From the NCBI RefSeq assembly GCF_000308635.1, contig NZ_BAGD01000281.1, forward strand, positions 1 through 64,000: a stretch of DNA of 64,000 nucleotides, given 5' to 3'. The notes under the pieces are model-generated. The model searched no databases. It had not been told where the DNA came from and saw only the letters and a list, made by a program, of their open reading frames with translations. This DNA comes from Nocardia otitidiscaviarum NBRC 14405 (GTDB lineage: Bacteria > Actinomycetota > Actinomycetes > Mycobacteriales > Mycobacteriaceae). The translations under genes and the position numbers were made by a program. Each line of letters begins with the position of its first letter. Within the stretch, counting starts at the first letter, position 1. Of the stretch, positions 1 through 7,491 are shown in pieces.

Positions 1-20
1 TGCCCGATTCGTCCTTGTCC

Positions 21-221
21 TCATCGACCGGTGTCTGGTTCGTGCGATCTAGGCACGTAATGTCTGCGACGTGGCGGTGTCGCTTTACCGAGCATTCTCG
101 GGTCGTCGCCGCGGTAGGTGATCTCCCTCCACAGCAGCCACCGAATCCACGCCAAATCCAACTGGACGGTCAAATCGTCAGGGTCGTAACCCATCTCGCG
201 AAGCGCGCGACGCTGATACAT
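21..221 (-). CDS. possible small protein, unknown function
   Basis: A 66-codon frame begins at an ATG and reads like a real protein (MYQRRALREMGYDPDD near the start, then an aromatic stretch with WIRWLLW). I do not recognise the family. There is no convincing Shine-Dalgarno sequence before the ATG. The frame stays open further upstream, but there it runs antisense to the decayed TetR gene. It lies at the window edge, next to a degraded region, so it may be a remnant of a longer gene. Confidence 0.3.
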   Translation of the reverse strand: MYQRRALREMGYDPDDLTVQLDLAWIRWLLWREITYRGDDPRMLGKATPPRRRHYVPRSHEPDTGR

Positions 222-284
222 GGTCCGTGCACCAGTTAGACGCCGATCCGCAGGCGCCGGTTCCCTCAACACAGCGCTCGCGTG

Positions 285-571
285 CCAGGCACATGCGACC
301 CGCCGCAACCGGACCCGGTGTCGCGACCGCCGCGCTGTACCGCTACTGCCCCGACCGGGAGACCCTGGTGGCAGCGTTTCCGGGCGCCGGCTCGGACACG
401 GTCCCGGCCGAGATCGCCGAACTACTCGACCCGCGCATCCGCCCGACATTGCACCGGATGTTCGCCGCCCGCCCGCCGAGTCCCGCACTGTCCTTCGACG
501 ACCTGCTCACGACCGGAGTCGGATTGCTGCTCGACGGCGTCGCGGTGCGGCACCGATCGGCGACGGAATAG
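285..571 (+). pseudogene. decayed TetR-family regulator (internally deleted)
   Basis: The translation contains GVATAALYRYCPDRETL, which matches the recognition-helix part of a TetR helix-turn-helix. It then passes within about 20 residues to RPTLHRMFAA and SFDDLLTTGVGLLLDG, which resemble the end of a TetR ligand-binding domain. A normal TetR protein has 180-220 residues. Here the first helices of the HTH and most of the middle of the C-terminal domain are absent, leaving about 95 codons. No promoter or ribosome binding site is evident. It is best read as a non-functional remnant. The identification rests on motif recognition only. Confidence 0.55.
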
Positions 572-613
572 TCCGGGGTGATTCCGGTAGCTCGCGGTGC
601 CTACCATCGGCAC

Positions 614-1027
614 ATGTCCTACGAGGAGAGTCGCCGCGTGCAGCGGGAGGCCGTTGCGGAGTTTCGGGCCAATGGGGGGAAGTTGGGCGGGGTGTATGCG
701 GAGTTCGATGTGTTGTTGCTGACCACCGAGGGGGATGGCGGGGAGCGGCGAACCGTACCGGTGGGGTATGCGCGGGATGGGGAGCGGTTGGTGGTGTTCG
801 CGGCGGACAACGGGCGGGAGCGGGGGCCGAATTGGTTTCATGATCTGGTCGCGCGGCCGCGAGTGGAGGTCGAGGTCGGGCGCGAGGTGTGGTCGATGGT
901 CGCGTCGGTGGCGGCGGGGGAGGAGCGGAAACGGTTGTGGGATAGGCAGATCGAGCGGTGGGGATTCCTCAGGGATATGCAGGATGCGGTGGAATGGGAG
1001 ATTCCCGTTGTGATATTCACGCGCTGA
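614..1027 (+). CDS. nitroreductase/deazaflavin-dependent oxidoreductase (DDN-like)
   Basis: A 137-residue protein of the F420H2-dependent split-barrel family (Ddn-type, PF04075). The fold begins after an N-terminal helix, with TTEGDGGERRTVPVGYARDGERLVVFAA as separate short strands, followed by NWFHDLVARPRVEVEVG, the usual signature of these proteins. Family members use deazaflavin F420 to reduce quinones, nitro compounds or other hydrophobic substrates at the membrane. The substrate cannot be read from sequence. I chose the ATG at 614 rather than the in-frame ATG 36 bases upstream because family members start just before the first helix. The gene stands alone, followed by an AT-richer intergenic stretch. 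Confidence 0.8.
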   Translation: MSYEESRRVQREAVAEFRANGGKLGGVYAEFDVLLLTTEGDGGERRTVPVGYARDGERLVVFAADNGRERGPNWFHDLVARPRVEVEVGREVWSMVASVAAGEERKRLWDRQIERWGFLRDMQDAVEWEIPVVIFTR

Positions 1028-1308
1028 TGGCTGTGTCAGTCCGGTGACCGGTCTCACAGGGTCCAGATTCTCTGAATTCCAAGTTAATAACGGCCCAATA
1101 ACTGTGATTGTCGAACTATTCGCGAAATCTATGAGTCCCGGTAGCTGTGTGGGTATGAGATCTGCTGATCGGGATGTATTCGGCTCGATTTGATTATTGT
1201 GATCAGCGGTGTCCTTCTTTCGATTCCACGGGTTGTCGACCGCAATTGCCGGTGTTAGCTTTCCCCTTGTCCCCGAAAACCCTCCTCATCAGTACAGGTG
1301 GTTCAGAA

Positions 1309-1443
1309 ATGATTAACTTCGTCAGCGGAATCGATGCTGGTTCCTCGGTGCTCAACAGCGGTTCCGGCGTGCTCGGGAGCGGCCTGGACCTGGGCACCGC
1401 GATCGTCAAGCTGATCGGCTCGATCGTCGGAATCTTCGCCTGA
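1309..1443 (+). CDS. 44-residue hydrophobic peptide
   Basis: An ATG at 1309 follows an AGGTGG ribosome binding site (1296-1301, spacing 7) and opens a 44-codon frame. The product starts MINFVSGIDAGSS. It has a Ser/Gly-rich middle and ends in a hydrophobic helix (AIVKLIGSIVGIFA) with a single lysine. Such a peptide could insert in the membrane or be secreted by a non-classical route. The family is not recognised. Codon use is GC-rich like the neighbouring genes, whereas the roughly 280 bases upstream are clearly AT-richer and could hold its promoter. The good ribosome binding site and codon bias make it likely to be a real small gene. Confidence 0.6.
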   Translation: MINFVSGIDAGSSVLNSGSGVLGSGLDLGTAIVKLIGSIVGIFA

Positions 1444-1591
1444 TCCATCACGAACGCGGCGGTGCATTGCCATGGGCATGCGCCGCCGCATTCGTATATA
1501 TGTCGTAAATTTCAGGAATTCCAGCGGAAGGGGTATCGAGTATGCGTCGATATTCGTGCGGAATTCGCCGACGGCAGCGGTATGGACCGAG

Positions 1592-1609
1592 TGGTCCAGA
1601 ACTGGACTA
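1592..1609. promoter_or_regulatory. probable TetR operator upstream of the TetR gene
   Basis: TGGTCCA-GAAC-TGGACTA is a dyad with seven-base arms and one mismatch, 11 bases before the TetR start codon. The TGGACT half-site recurs in two perfect dyads ahead of the adjacent MFS gene (2252-2267 and 2277-2310). This points to autoregulation by the same repressor. Confidence 0.55.
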
Positions 1610-1619
1610 CCATCGTGGT

Positions 1620-2219
1620 ATGTCGAATGACCCGAAGACCACCCGGGGGCGCGCGACCCGGGAGCGGATTGTCGAGCAGGCGGCCGAACTCATCGGCGAG
1701 CGCGGGGTGGATGCCACGAGTCTGGACGTGGTGCGCGCGGCGACGGGGGCGAGCAAGAGCCAGCTGTACCACTACTTCGCCGATCGGGACGATCTGATCG
1801 CCGCGGCGGTGGGGTATCGGTGCGGGCGGGTGATCGAGGAATTGACTCGGTTGCTGGGTCGGGTGGCGAGTCTGGAGGGGCTCGAGCAGGCGCTCGCGGG
1901 GTTCGTGGCGGTGTACGAGCAGACCATGGCCGGATGCCCGATCGGGACCCTGGCCGGTGAGGTGGGGGATCGGAACGAGGCCGCGCGGCAGCAGGTCGCG
2001 TCGGCGTTCGACGCGTGGGAGCGGCTGTTCGCCGATGCCATCGCGCGCATGGTCGAGCGGGGTGAGTTGCGGTCGGGTGCCGATTCGGCGGCGCTGGCGA
2101 CCGGACTGCTGGCGAGCTTGGAGGGCGGGTTGCTGCTGGGGCATGCGCGGCGGGACCCCGTCTCGCTGCGATTGGCGGTGGAGGCCGGGCTGGCGCGGCT
2201 GCGGATGGAGGCCGCCTGA
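1620..2219 (+). CDS. TetR-family transcriptional regulator
   Basis: A 199-residue repressor. Residues 8-55 form the TetR helix-turn-helix (RERIVEQAAELIGERG, then ATGASKSQLYHYFADRDDLIAAAV). The rest is the ligand-binding domain, with CPIGTLAGEVGDRNEAAR as in the LmrA/YxaF-like C-terminal family. The gene lies directly upstream of an MFS exporter and is co-directional with it. Both are preceded by dyads sharing the half-site TGGACT, so it probably represses itself and the exporter and is released by the exporter's substrate. The start at 1620 puts the helix-turn-helix at its usual distance from the N terminus. The inducer is unknown. Confidence 0.9.
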   Translation: MSNDPKTTRGRATRERIVEQAAELIGERGVDATSLDVVRAATGASKSQLYHYFADRDDLIAAAVGYRCGRVIEELTRLLGRVASLEGLEQALAGFVAVYEQTMAGCPIGTLAGEVGDRNEAARQQVASAFDAWERLFADAIARMVERGELRSGADSAALATGLLASLEGGLLLGHARRDPVSLRLAVEAGLARLRMEAA

Positions 2220-2251
2220 TTTCACTGTGGGCGGACGGCCCGTCACCACTC

Positions 2252-2267
2252 TGGACTGAATAGTCCA
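2252..2267. promoter_or_regulatory. TetR operator 1 of the MFS gene
   Basis: TGGACT-GAAT-AGTCCA is a perfect dyad with six-base arms, 32 bases downstream of the tetR stop codon. It has the same half-site and the same four-base spacer length as the dyad that follows at 2277. Confidence 0.65.
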
Positions 2268-2276
2268 AAGACTGCT

Positions 2277-2310
2277 ACCTTCGATTGGACTAAACAGTCC
2301 AATCGAAGGT
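2277..2310. promoter_or_regulatory. 34-bp perfect palindrome covering the MFS ribosome binding site
   Basis: Two perfectly complementary 15-base arms (2277-2291 and 2296-2310) flank the spacer AAAC. The core TTGGACT-AAAC-AGTCCAA matches the TetR half-sites nearby. The right arm ends in GAAGGT, the Shine-Dalgarno of the MFS gene, five bases before its ATG at 2316. As DNA it is a strong operator. As RNA the same sequence would form a 15-bp hairpin that buries the ribosome binding site. Confidence 0.75.
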
Positions 2311-2315
2311 GAATC

Positions 2316-3197
2316 ATGGTTGCCGAAACCGACTCCACCCTGACCTCGGCCCGCGGCCGGTTGATCCTGCTACTCCTCTGCGCGGTCCAATTCCTCGATA
2401 TCGTCGACTCCTCGATCCTCAATGTCGCCCTGCCCTCGATCCGCGCGGACCTGCCCTTCACGGCGCACGGCGTGCAGTGGGTGCTGAGCGGCTACCTGCT
2501 CACCTACGGCGGCTTCCTGCTGCTCGGCGGGCGACTGGCCGACCTGGTCGGACGCCGCCGCATGCTGGCCGCCGGATTCGTCTCCATGTTCTTCTTCCTC
2601 ACCCTCTACATGCAGAATGTGCTCGGCTTCTCGCCGACCCAGGCCGGTGCCGCGTATCTGCCGGTGACCGTGGGCATGGGCATCGCCGCCGGTGTGTCCG
2701 CCAAGCTGTTCGAACGCGTCGGCACCCGGCCGGTGATCGTGGCGGGTGCGCTGATCGCCGCGGCCGCCATGTTCCAGCTGTCCCGCATTCCGGTCGGCGG
2801 CGACTACCGGTCGGATCTGCTGCCCGGCCTGCTGGTGGTGTCCATCGGACTCGGCGCGGTATTCGTGGCCGTGACGACCGCGGCCAACGCGGGGGTGCCC
2901 GCCGACCGGGCGGGCTTGGCGGCCGGACTGCTCAACAGTTCGCAACAGCTCGGCGCCGCAATGGGTTTGGCGATTCTGACCGCCATCGCGACCTCGCGGA
3001 CCAACGAGCTGCTCGCCGGGGCGGCGGCACCGCCGGAGGCGTTCACCGCGGGCTTCCAGCGGGCGCTGTTCGTCTGTGGGATCTTCGCGCTCGCGGCGGC
3101 CGTGCTCGCCCTGCGCGCCGGTGAACTGCGTATCGGCAAGAACCGGTCGGACATCGATGCGGCCACTCCCGCCGTTGAGCTGAAGGGCCTGGCATGA
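2316..3197 (+). CDS. DHA2-type MFS transporter with a large internal deletion
   Basis: This 293-residue protein is clearly derived from a 14-helix drug:H+ antiporter (EmrB/QacA family), whose members normally have 460-520 residues. Residues 14-85 are TM1-TM3 with the D-x-x-IVNVALP-like motif (SSILNVALPSIRADL) and motif A (GGRLADLVGRRRML). The chain then passes straight to FFFLTLYMQNVLGFSPTQAGAAYLPV, which in complete homologues is TM9-TM10. The C-terminal helices and the ADRAGLAAGLLNSSQQLGAAMG motif are intact. About 180-200 residues (TM4-TM8) are missing, but the frame is kept. The stop overlaps the next gene by four bases (ATGA). Function is doubtful with half the N-terminal domain absent. 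Confidence 0.8.
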   Translation: MVAETDSTLTSARGRLILLLLCAVQFLDIVDSSILNVALPSIRADLPFTAHGVQWVLSGYLLTYGGFLLLGGRLADLVGRRRMLAAGFVSMFFFLTLYMQNVLGFSPTQAGAAYLPVTVGMGIAAGVSAKLFERVGTRPVIVAGALIAAAAMFQLSRIPVGGDYRSDLLPGLLVVSIGLGAVFVAVTTAANAGVPADRAGLAAGLLNSSQQLGAAMGLAILTAIATSRTNELLAGAAAPPEAFTAGFQRALFVCGIFALAAAVLALRAGELRIGKNRSDIDAATPAVELKGLA

Positions 3198-4225
3198 GCG
3201 CCACCGACCGCACCCGGGTACTGGTCACCGGAGCCACCGGATTCCTCGGTGGCCGCGCCCTGCGGGCACTGTCCACGCGCACCGGTGTCGAACCGATTGC
3301 CGCCTGCCGCAACCCGATTCGGTTGCCCGACTGGTTCACCGGCCAGGTGCGATCGGGCGACCTGCTCGATCCGGACTACCGCCGCGAGGTGGTGCGCGAT
3401 GTCGATGTGATCTGCCACCTCGGCACCTGGGGTGCCTTCTGGGGTCATCGCCGCGAAGAGCGCACCCACTTCCTGGAGCCCGCGGTCGACCTCGTGAATC
3501 AGGCGGTGGCGGCCGGGGCCCGTCGCTTCGTGCTGGCCGCCACGGTGGCCATCGCCCCGCCGAGCCGGGACGGCACGGCGGTCGGCGATTTCGCCCCGGC
3601 CAGGTACACGGGACTCTGGCCGCATGCCGACCGCTTGATCGACCTCGACCGGCACCTGCGCGAAAGCAGCGGTGCGGGAACGGAAATGGTCACGCTTCGG
3701 CTCGGGCACTTCGTCGGGGCGGGGAATGCGCTCGGTCTGGTGTCCGCGCTCGCGCCCCGCCTGCGCACCCGGCTGGTGCCCTGGTTGAACGGCGGACGTG
3801 CGCGTCTGGCCCTGGTCGGGGACCACGATCTCGGCGAGGGCGTGGCGCGCGCGGCGCTCGCGCCGGGACTCGATCCGTACGAGTCGTTCAATATCTGCGG
3901 TCCCGAATTCCCTACCGCCCGAACGGTTATCGAGTTCATGGCGGCCGAGATCGGCGCGCCCGCGCCGTGGTTCAGCGTGCCCTACCGTGCCGGATACGCC
4001 TTCGGTCGACTGATGGAGGCGCTGCATCCGGTGCTGCCCGGCGCGGATCCGTTCCTGACCCGGTCCCTGGTGCACGTCGCCGAGGACTGGTGGTGCCCCA
4101 GCGACTACGCCACGGCGAAGCTGGGATACCTGCCGACCCAGGATTGGCGCGATGCCGTGCGGGAGAACCTGCGATGGCTGCGCGACCAGCCGCATACCTG
4201 GCCGCGCCTGGCGCAGGCGGTCTGA
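3194..4225 (+). CDS. NAD-dependent epimerase/dehydratase family protein (extended SDR)
   Basis: A 343-residue extended short-chain dehydrogenase. The Rossmann motif VTGATGFLGG is at residues 11-20, and the chain continues to GYLPTQDWRDAVRENLRWL, as in nucleotide-sugar epimerases and 3-beta-HSD-like enzymes. The usual catalytic YxxxK is not evident: the expected region reads GLWPHADRLIDLDRHL. Catalysis may therefore differ or be lost. It is translationally coupled to the MFS gene through an ATGA overlap and is probably under the same TetR control. A role in modifying the compound the exporter handled is plausible but not shown. Confidence 0.75.
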   Translation: MSATDRTRVLVTGATGFLGGRALRALSTRTGVEPIAACRNPIRLPDWFTGQVRSGDLLDPDYRREVVRDVDVICHLGTWGAFWGHRREERTHFLEPAVDLVNQAVAAGARRFVLAATVAIAPPSRDGTAVGDFAPARYTGLWPHADRLIDLDRHLRESSGAGTEMVTLRLGHFVGAGNALGLVSALAPRLRTRLVPWLNGGRARLALVGDHDLGEGVARAALAPGLDPYESFNICGPEFPTARTVIEFMAAEIGAPAPWFSVPYRAGYAFGRLMEALHPVLPGADPFLTRSLVHVAEDWWCPSDYATAKLGYLPTQDWRDAVRENLRWLRDQPHTWPRLAQAV

Positions 4226-4301
4226 CCTGGGCAGCGTCGTTCCGGTGGGGACGGCGCGGGCGGTTCGCTCGCCTTGTCGGCTGCTGCCGCCGGGGCTACT
4301 A

Positions 4302-4317
4302 TGTGATTCGCATCACG
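4302..4317. promoter_or_regulatory. CRP-like binding site
   Basis: TGTGATTCGCATCACG fits the actinobacterial CRP/Crp-Fnr pattern TGTGA-N6-TCACA with one mismatch. The inner dyad GTGAT-TCGC-ATCAC is perfect. It lies about 135 bases upstream of the methyltransferase start and could place that gene under cAMP-responsive control. Confidence 0.4.
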
Positions 4318-4451
4318 TCTCGGGAAGATCGGGTGCGGCGCGTATTCGACATCACAGCGGGTGGGGTGGGTGTCACACGGAAGCGGTGGGGGCGATCAGC
4401 GCTCGTCGACCGCGCTGATCAACAGGTCGAATCATTCGGAATCGAGATGTC

Positions 4452-5567
4452 ATGTCCGACGGTACTCAAACACTCGCAGCCGTCCCCGCGACCGGATCGG
4501 AGGATCCGGAATTCGCCGCCCGGGCGGAGGCCTTCGGCAATCGCATGCTGGAACTGATCAACGATGGCTTCCTGACGCTCATGGTCAGTATCGGCCATCA
4601 GACCGGGCTGTTCGACACCATGAGCGGTCTGCCCCCTGCGACGAGTGCGGATATCGCCCGCGCCGCGAATCTGAACGAGCGCTATGTGCGGGAGTGGTTG
4701 TCCGCGCTCACCGTCGGGAAGATCGTCGACTACGACCCGGGCAGCCGTACCTTCGCCCTGCCCCCCGAACATGCGGCGGCGCTGACCAGAGCAGCCGGTC
4801 CGGAGAATGTCGCCGCCTTCACCCAGTACATCCCACTGGCGGCGAGCGTCGAACCCGATATCGTCGGCTGCTTCCGGCGGGGCGGCGGCGTGCCCTACTC
4901 GAAGTACGGCCGGTTCCAGCAGCTCATGGCGGAGGAGAGCTCCGCGATCCACGATGTCGCGCTGATCGATGTCACCATCACGCTGGTACCGGGCCTGCCC
5001 GAGCGGCTCCGCGAGGGTATCGACGTCGCCGATATCGGCTGTGGCAGCGGGCATGCGCTGAATCTGCTCGGCCGGGAATTCCCCAACAGCCGGTTCGTCG
5101 GTTACGACTTCTCCGAGGAGGGCGTCGCCACCGGTCGCGCGGAGGCGACGGCGATGGGCGTGACCAATACCCGGTTCGAGGTGCGCGATGTGACGAATCT
5201 GGGGGTGGTCGACAGCTACGACCTGATCACCGCCTTCGACTCGATTCACGATCAGGCGCATCCGGCGCGCGTGCTGCGCGGCATCGCCGACGCGCTCCGG
5301 GAGGACGGCACCTTCCTGATGGTGGATATCCAAGCCTCCAGCAATCTGGAGGACAACATGGAACATCCGCTCGGCCCGTCCATGTACGCCATTTCCACCA
5401 TGCACTGCATGACCGTGTCGCTGGCGCTCGACGGTGACGGGCTCGGCACCATGTGGGGCGAGCAGCTCGCGACCCGCATGCTGCACGACGCCGGATTCGC
5501 CTCCGTCGAGGTGAAGCACATCGAGGCGGACATCTTCAACAGCTACTACGTCGCGCGAAAGAGATAG
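4452..5567 (+). CDS. class I SAM-dependent methyltransferase (Rv2258c-like)
   Basis: A 371-residue protein. The N-terminal third is a winged-helix dimerisation region (ADIARAANLNERYVREWLSAL, about residues 70-95), as in many O-methyltransferases. The C-terminal two-thirds are a Rossmann methyltransferase with motif I VADIGCGSGHALNLL (about residues 194-208). The acidic residue that binds the SAM ribose lies in GYDFSEEG, and AFDSIHDQAHP forms the next motif. This layout matches the mycobacterial Rv2258c family, whose physiological substrate is not established. The gene is monocistronic. A CRP-like site lies about 135 bases upstream. Confidence 0.82.
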   Translation: MSDGTQTLAAVPATGSEDPEFAARAEAFGNRMLELINDGFLTLMVSIGHQTGLFDTMSGLPPATSADIARAANLNERYVREWLSALTVGKIVDYDPGSRTFALPPEHAAALTRAAGPENVAAFTQYIPLAASVEPDIVGCFRRGGGVPYSKYGRFQQLMAEESSAIHDVALIDVTITLVPGLPERLREGIDVADIGCGSGHALNLLGREFPNSRFVGYDFSEEGVATGRAEATAMGVTNTRFEVRDVTNLGVVDSYDLITAFDSIHDQAHPARVLRGIADALREDGTFLMVDIQASSNLEDNMEHPLGPSMYAISTMHCMTVSLALDGDGLGTMWGEQLATRMLHDAGFASVEVKHIEADIFNSYYVARKR

Positions 5568-5627
5568 CGGCTCGCAATTCCTTTCTCCGAACGCCCTTCC
5601 CAGGGCGGTGTCACACGCGGTAGCCTA

Positions 5628-5645
5628 TGACCGACCGGTCGGTCA
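5628..5645. promoter_or_regulatory. probable TetR operator of the lipase operon
   Basis: TGACCGACCGGTCGGTCA is a perfect 18-bp palindrome of the shape bound by many actinobacterial TetR proteins. It sits 48 bases before the first gene of a three-gene operon whose last gene encodes a TetR regulator, which suggests autoregulation. Confidence 0.6.
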
Positions 5646-5692
5646 CTCCGTCGATGTGGTGACCGCCCGGTGCTTCGGCGGGAAGGGATGCG

Positions 5693-6646
5693 GTGGAATT
5701 CGTGACACGATGCGCGGCACTGGTCGCCACGGTGGCGGTGCTCCTGGGTGGGGTCGCGGGTACGGCCGCGGCCGAGCGGGACGAGCCGGTGCCCTACAGC
5801 TATCTGGCCGGACTGGCAGCACAGGCCGCCGCCCCGGGTCAGCCGCCGCCGGGCGCGAACGACTGGTCCTGTCGCCCGAACGAGCATCATCCGCGCCCGG
5901 TGGTACTGCTGCACGGGCTGGGCAATGAGACCGTGACATGGCAGACGCTGTCGCCCCTGCTCGCGCGGTCCGGATACTGCGTCTTCACCACCACCTACGG
6001 CACGGGTGCGCTCGGGCCCGCGGTGGGCGCGCTGGCTCCGGTCGAGCGCAGCGCCGCCGAGATCGGCGCGTTCATCGACCGCGTGCGCACCGCGACCGGT
6101 GTGGACCGGGTGGATGTCGTGGGGCATTCGATGGGTGCCGCGGTGCCCTTCTTCTACATGCACCACCTGGGTGGCGCGTCGACCATCGCCCGCCTGATCG
6201 GCCTGGGTGGGCCGTTTCACGGGACGACCGTCAGTGGGCTGGCCATGCTCGGCGACCGCATCCGTGATCTGCCGGGCGCGGCGGCGATCGTCGCGGACTG
6301 CGGACCCTGCCAGATGTCGCCGGGTTCGCCGATGATCGACCTGCTGCGCGCCGACCCGCGGCTGCTGCCCGACACCGAATTCGTCGGCATCGTCAGCCGA
6401 TACGACGAGATCGCCACCCCGTACACGACCGGACTTCTGGAGGGGCCCAACGCGCGCAACGTGGTGCTGCAGGATATGTGCGCCACCGACTTCAGCGAGC
6501 ACTACGGCCTGACATCCGACCCGGTCGCGGTCGCCGAGGTGCTCAATGCCCTGGACCCGGAGCGGGCGCGGCCGGTGGACTGCACCGTGGTCGCACCGCT
6601 GCTCGGGCCGTTGGCGCCACCGGTCGAGCACGGGGGTGTGCGGTGA
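5693..6646 (+). CDS. secreted alpha/beta-hydrolase, triacylglycerol lipase type
   Basis: A 317-residue exported lipase. It has a Sec-type signal peptide (hydrophobic ALVATVAVLLGGVAG, cleavage near AAA). HGLGNETVTW forms the oxyanion loop and GHSMGAA carries the nucleophilic serine. The region matches EstA/lipase class 2 enzymes that hydrolyse acyl esters outside the cell, and several cysteines could form disulfides. The GTG start is set by GGAAGGGA five bases upstream. It is the first gene of a coupled operon (GTGA overlap with the next gene). The acyl-chain preference cannot be read from sequence. Confidence 0.85.
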   Translation: MEFVTRCAALVATVAVLLGGVAGTAAAERDEPVPYSYLAGLAAQAAAPGQPPPGANDWSCRPNEHHPRPVVLLHGLGNETVTWQTLSPLLARSGYCVFTTTYGTGALGPAVGALAPVERSAAEIGAFIDRVRTATGVDRVDVVGHSMGAAVPFFYMHHLGGASTIARLIGLGGPFHGTTVSGLAMLGDRIRDLPGAAAIVADCGPCQMSPGSPMIDLLRADPRLLPDTEFVGIVSRYDEIATPYTTGLLEGPNARNVVLQDMCATDFSEHYGLTSDPVAVAEVLNALDPERARPVDCTVVAPLLGPLAPPVEHGGVR

Positions 6647-7491
6647 ACCGCCCCGCCCGCCTCGACATCGATACGCGCCACGGCCGCGTGGCGGTGTGGT
6701 TGTCCGGTCCGGAACGTGGCGATGTGCCGGGAGTGCTACTGCTGCACGCCAATCCGGGCGATCATCGCGATTTCGATGCCGTCGCGGCGGAATTCGCTCG
6801 GGAGCTGCCGGTAGCGGGTGTCGACTGGCCCGGCTACGGCGATTCGTCCGCCGCGCACCCGGAGGAGATGACCGCGGACAGCCTCGGAGAAGTGGCGGTC
6901 GAGGTGGTCGACGCGTTGGGGTGGAGGGGAATTCAACGCGTTGCCATTATCGGCAACAGTGTCGGCGGCTATGCCGCGGTGCGCGCGGCACAGCTCCGGC
7001 CGGAACGGGTGCGGGCGGTGGTGCTGGTGCAGCCCGCCGGATTCACCCCGGCGACCATCGCGACCCGTCTGGTCTGTCGAGCGATGGGGCGGCCCGCACT
7101 GGCGCGCCACCTCGTCCGGCCCAGTGCCCGCGCCTACCTGGGACCGCTGCGCGACGCCGGACACCGCGCCATCTACGAACGGGCGCAACGGGTTCCGGAC
7201 GATCCGGTGCGGCTGGCCGTCTATTGCTCGCTGTGGCGCAGCCTCGCCGATCCGCGATGCGATTTGGTCGCCGAGGCTCCGCTGTTGCCGCACACCCCGG
7301 TTCAGGTGGTGTGGGGTACGCGCGATCCGATCAATCCGTGGCCGCTCAACCGACGCGGTATCACTCGCGCCCTGCCGCACGCTCGCATCTCGACGCTGCC
7401 CACCCGGCACGAACCGTTCAGCGAGCACCCGGGGCTGTTCCTCGACGCGGTGCGGCCGTTTCTCGAGCACCGGGCAGGATCGGTGTCATGA
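6643..7491 (+). CDS. alpha/beta-fold hydrolase
   Basis: A 282-residue cytoplasmic hydrolase. LLLHANPGDHRDF gives the oxyanion region, GNSVGGYAAVRAA the nucleophile elbow (Ser), WGTRDPINPW the acidic residue, and THEPFSEHP the catalytic His near the end. It lacks a signal peptide, unlike its upstream partner. The GTG start overlaps the lipase stop and the gene ends in an ATGA overlap with tetR, so the three genes are translated together. Epoxide hydrolase, haloperoxidase-like and ester hydrolase activities are all compatible. The specific substrate is unknown. Confidence 0.8.
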   Translation: MNRPARLDIDTRHGRVAVWLSGPERGDVPGVLLLHANPGDHRDFDAVAAEFARELPVAGVDWPGYGDSSAAHPEEMTADSLGEVAVEVVDALGWRGIQRVAIIGNSVGGYAAVRAAQLRPERVRAVVLVQPAGFTPATIATRLVCRAMGRPALARHLVRPSARAYLGPLRDAGHRAIYERAQRVPDDPVRLAVYCSLWRSLADPRCDLVAEAPLLPHTPVQVVWGTRDPINPWPLNRRGITRALPHARISTLPTRHEPFSEHPGLFLDAVRPFLEHRAGSVS

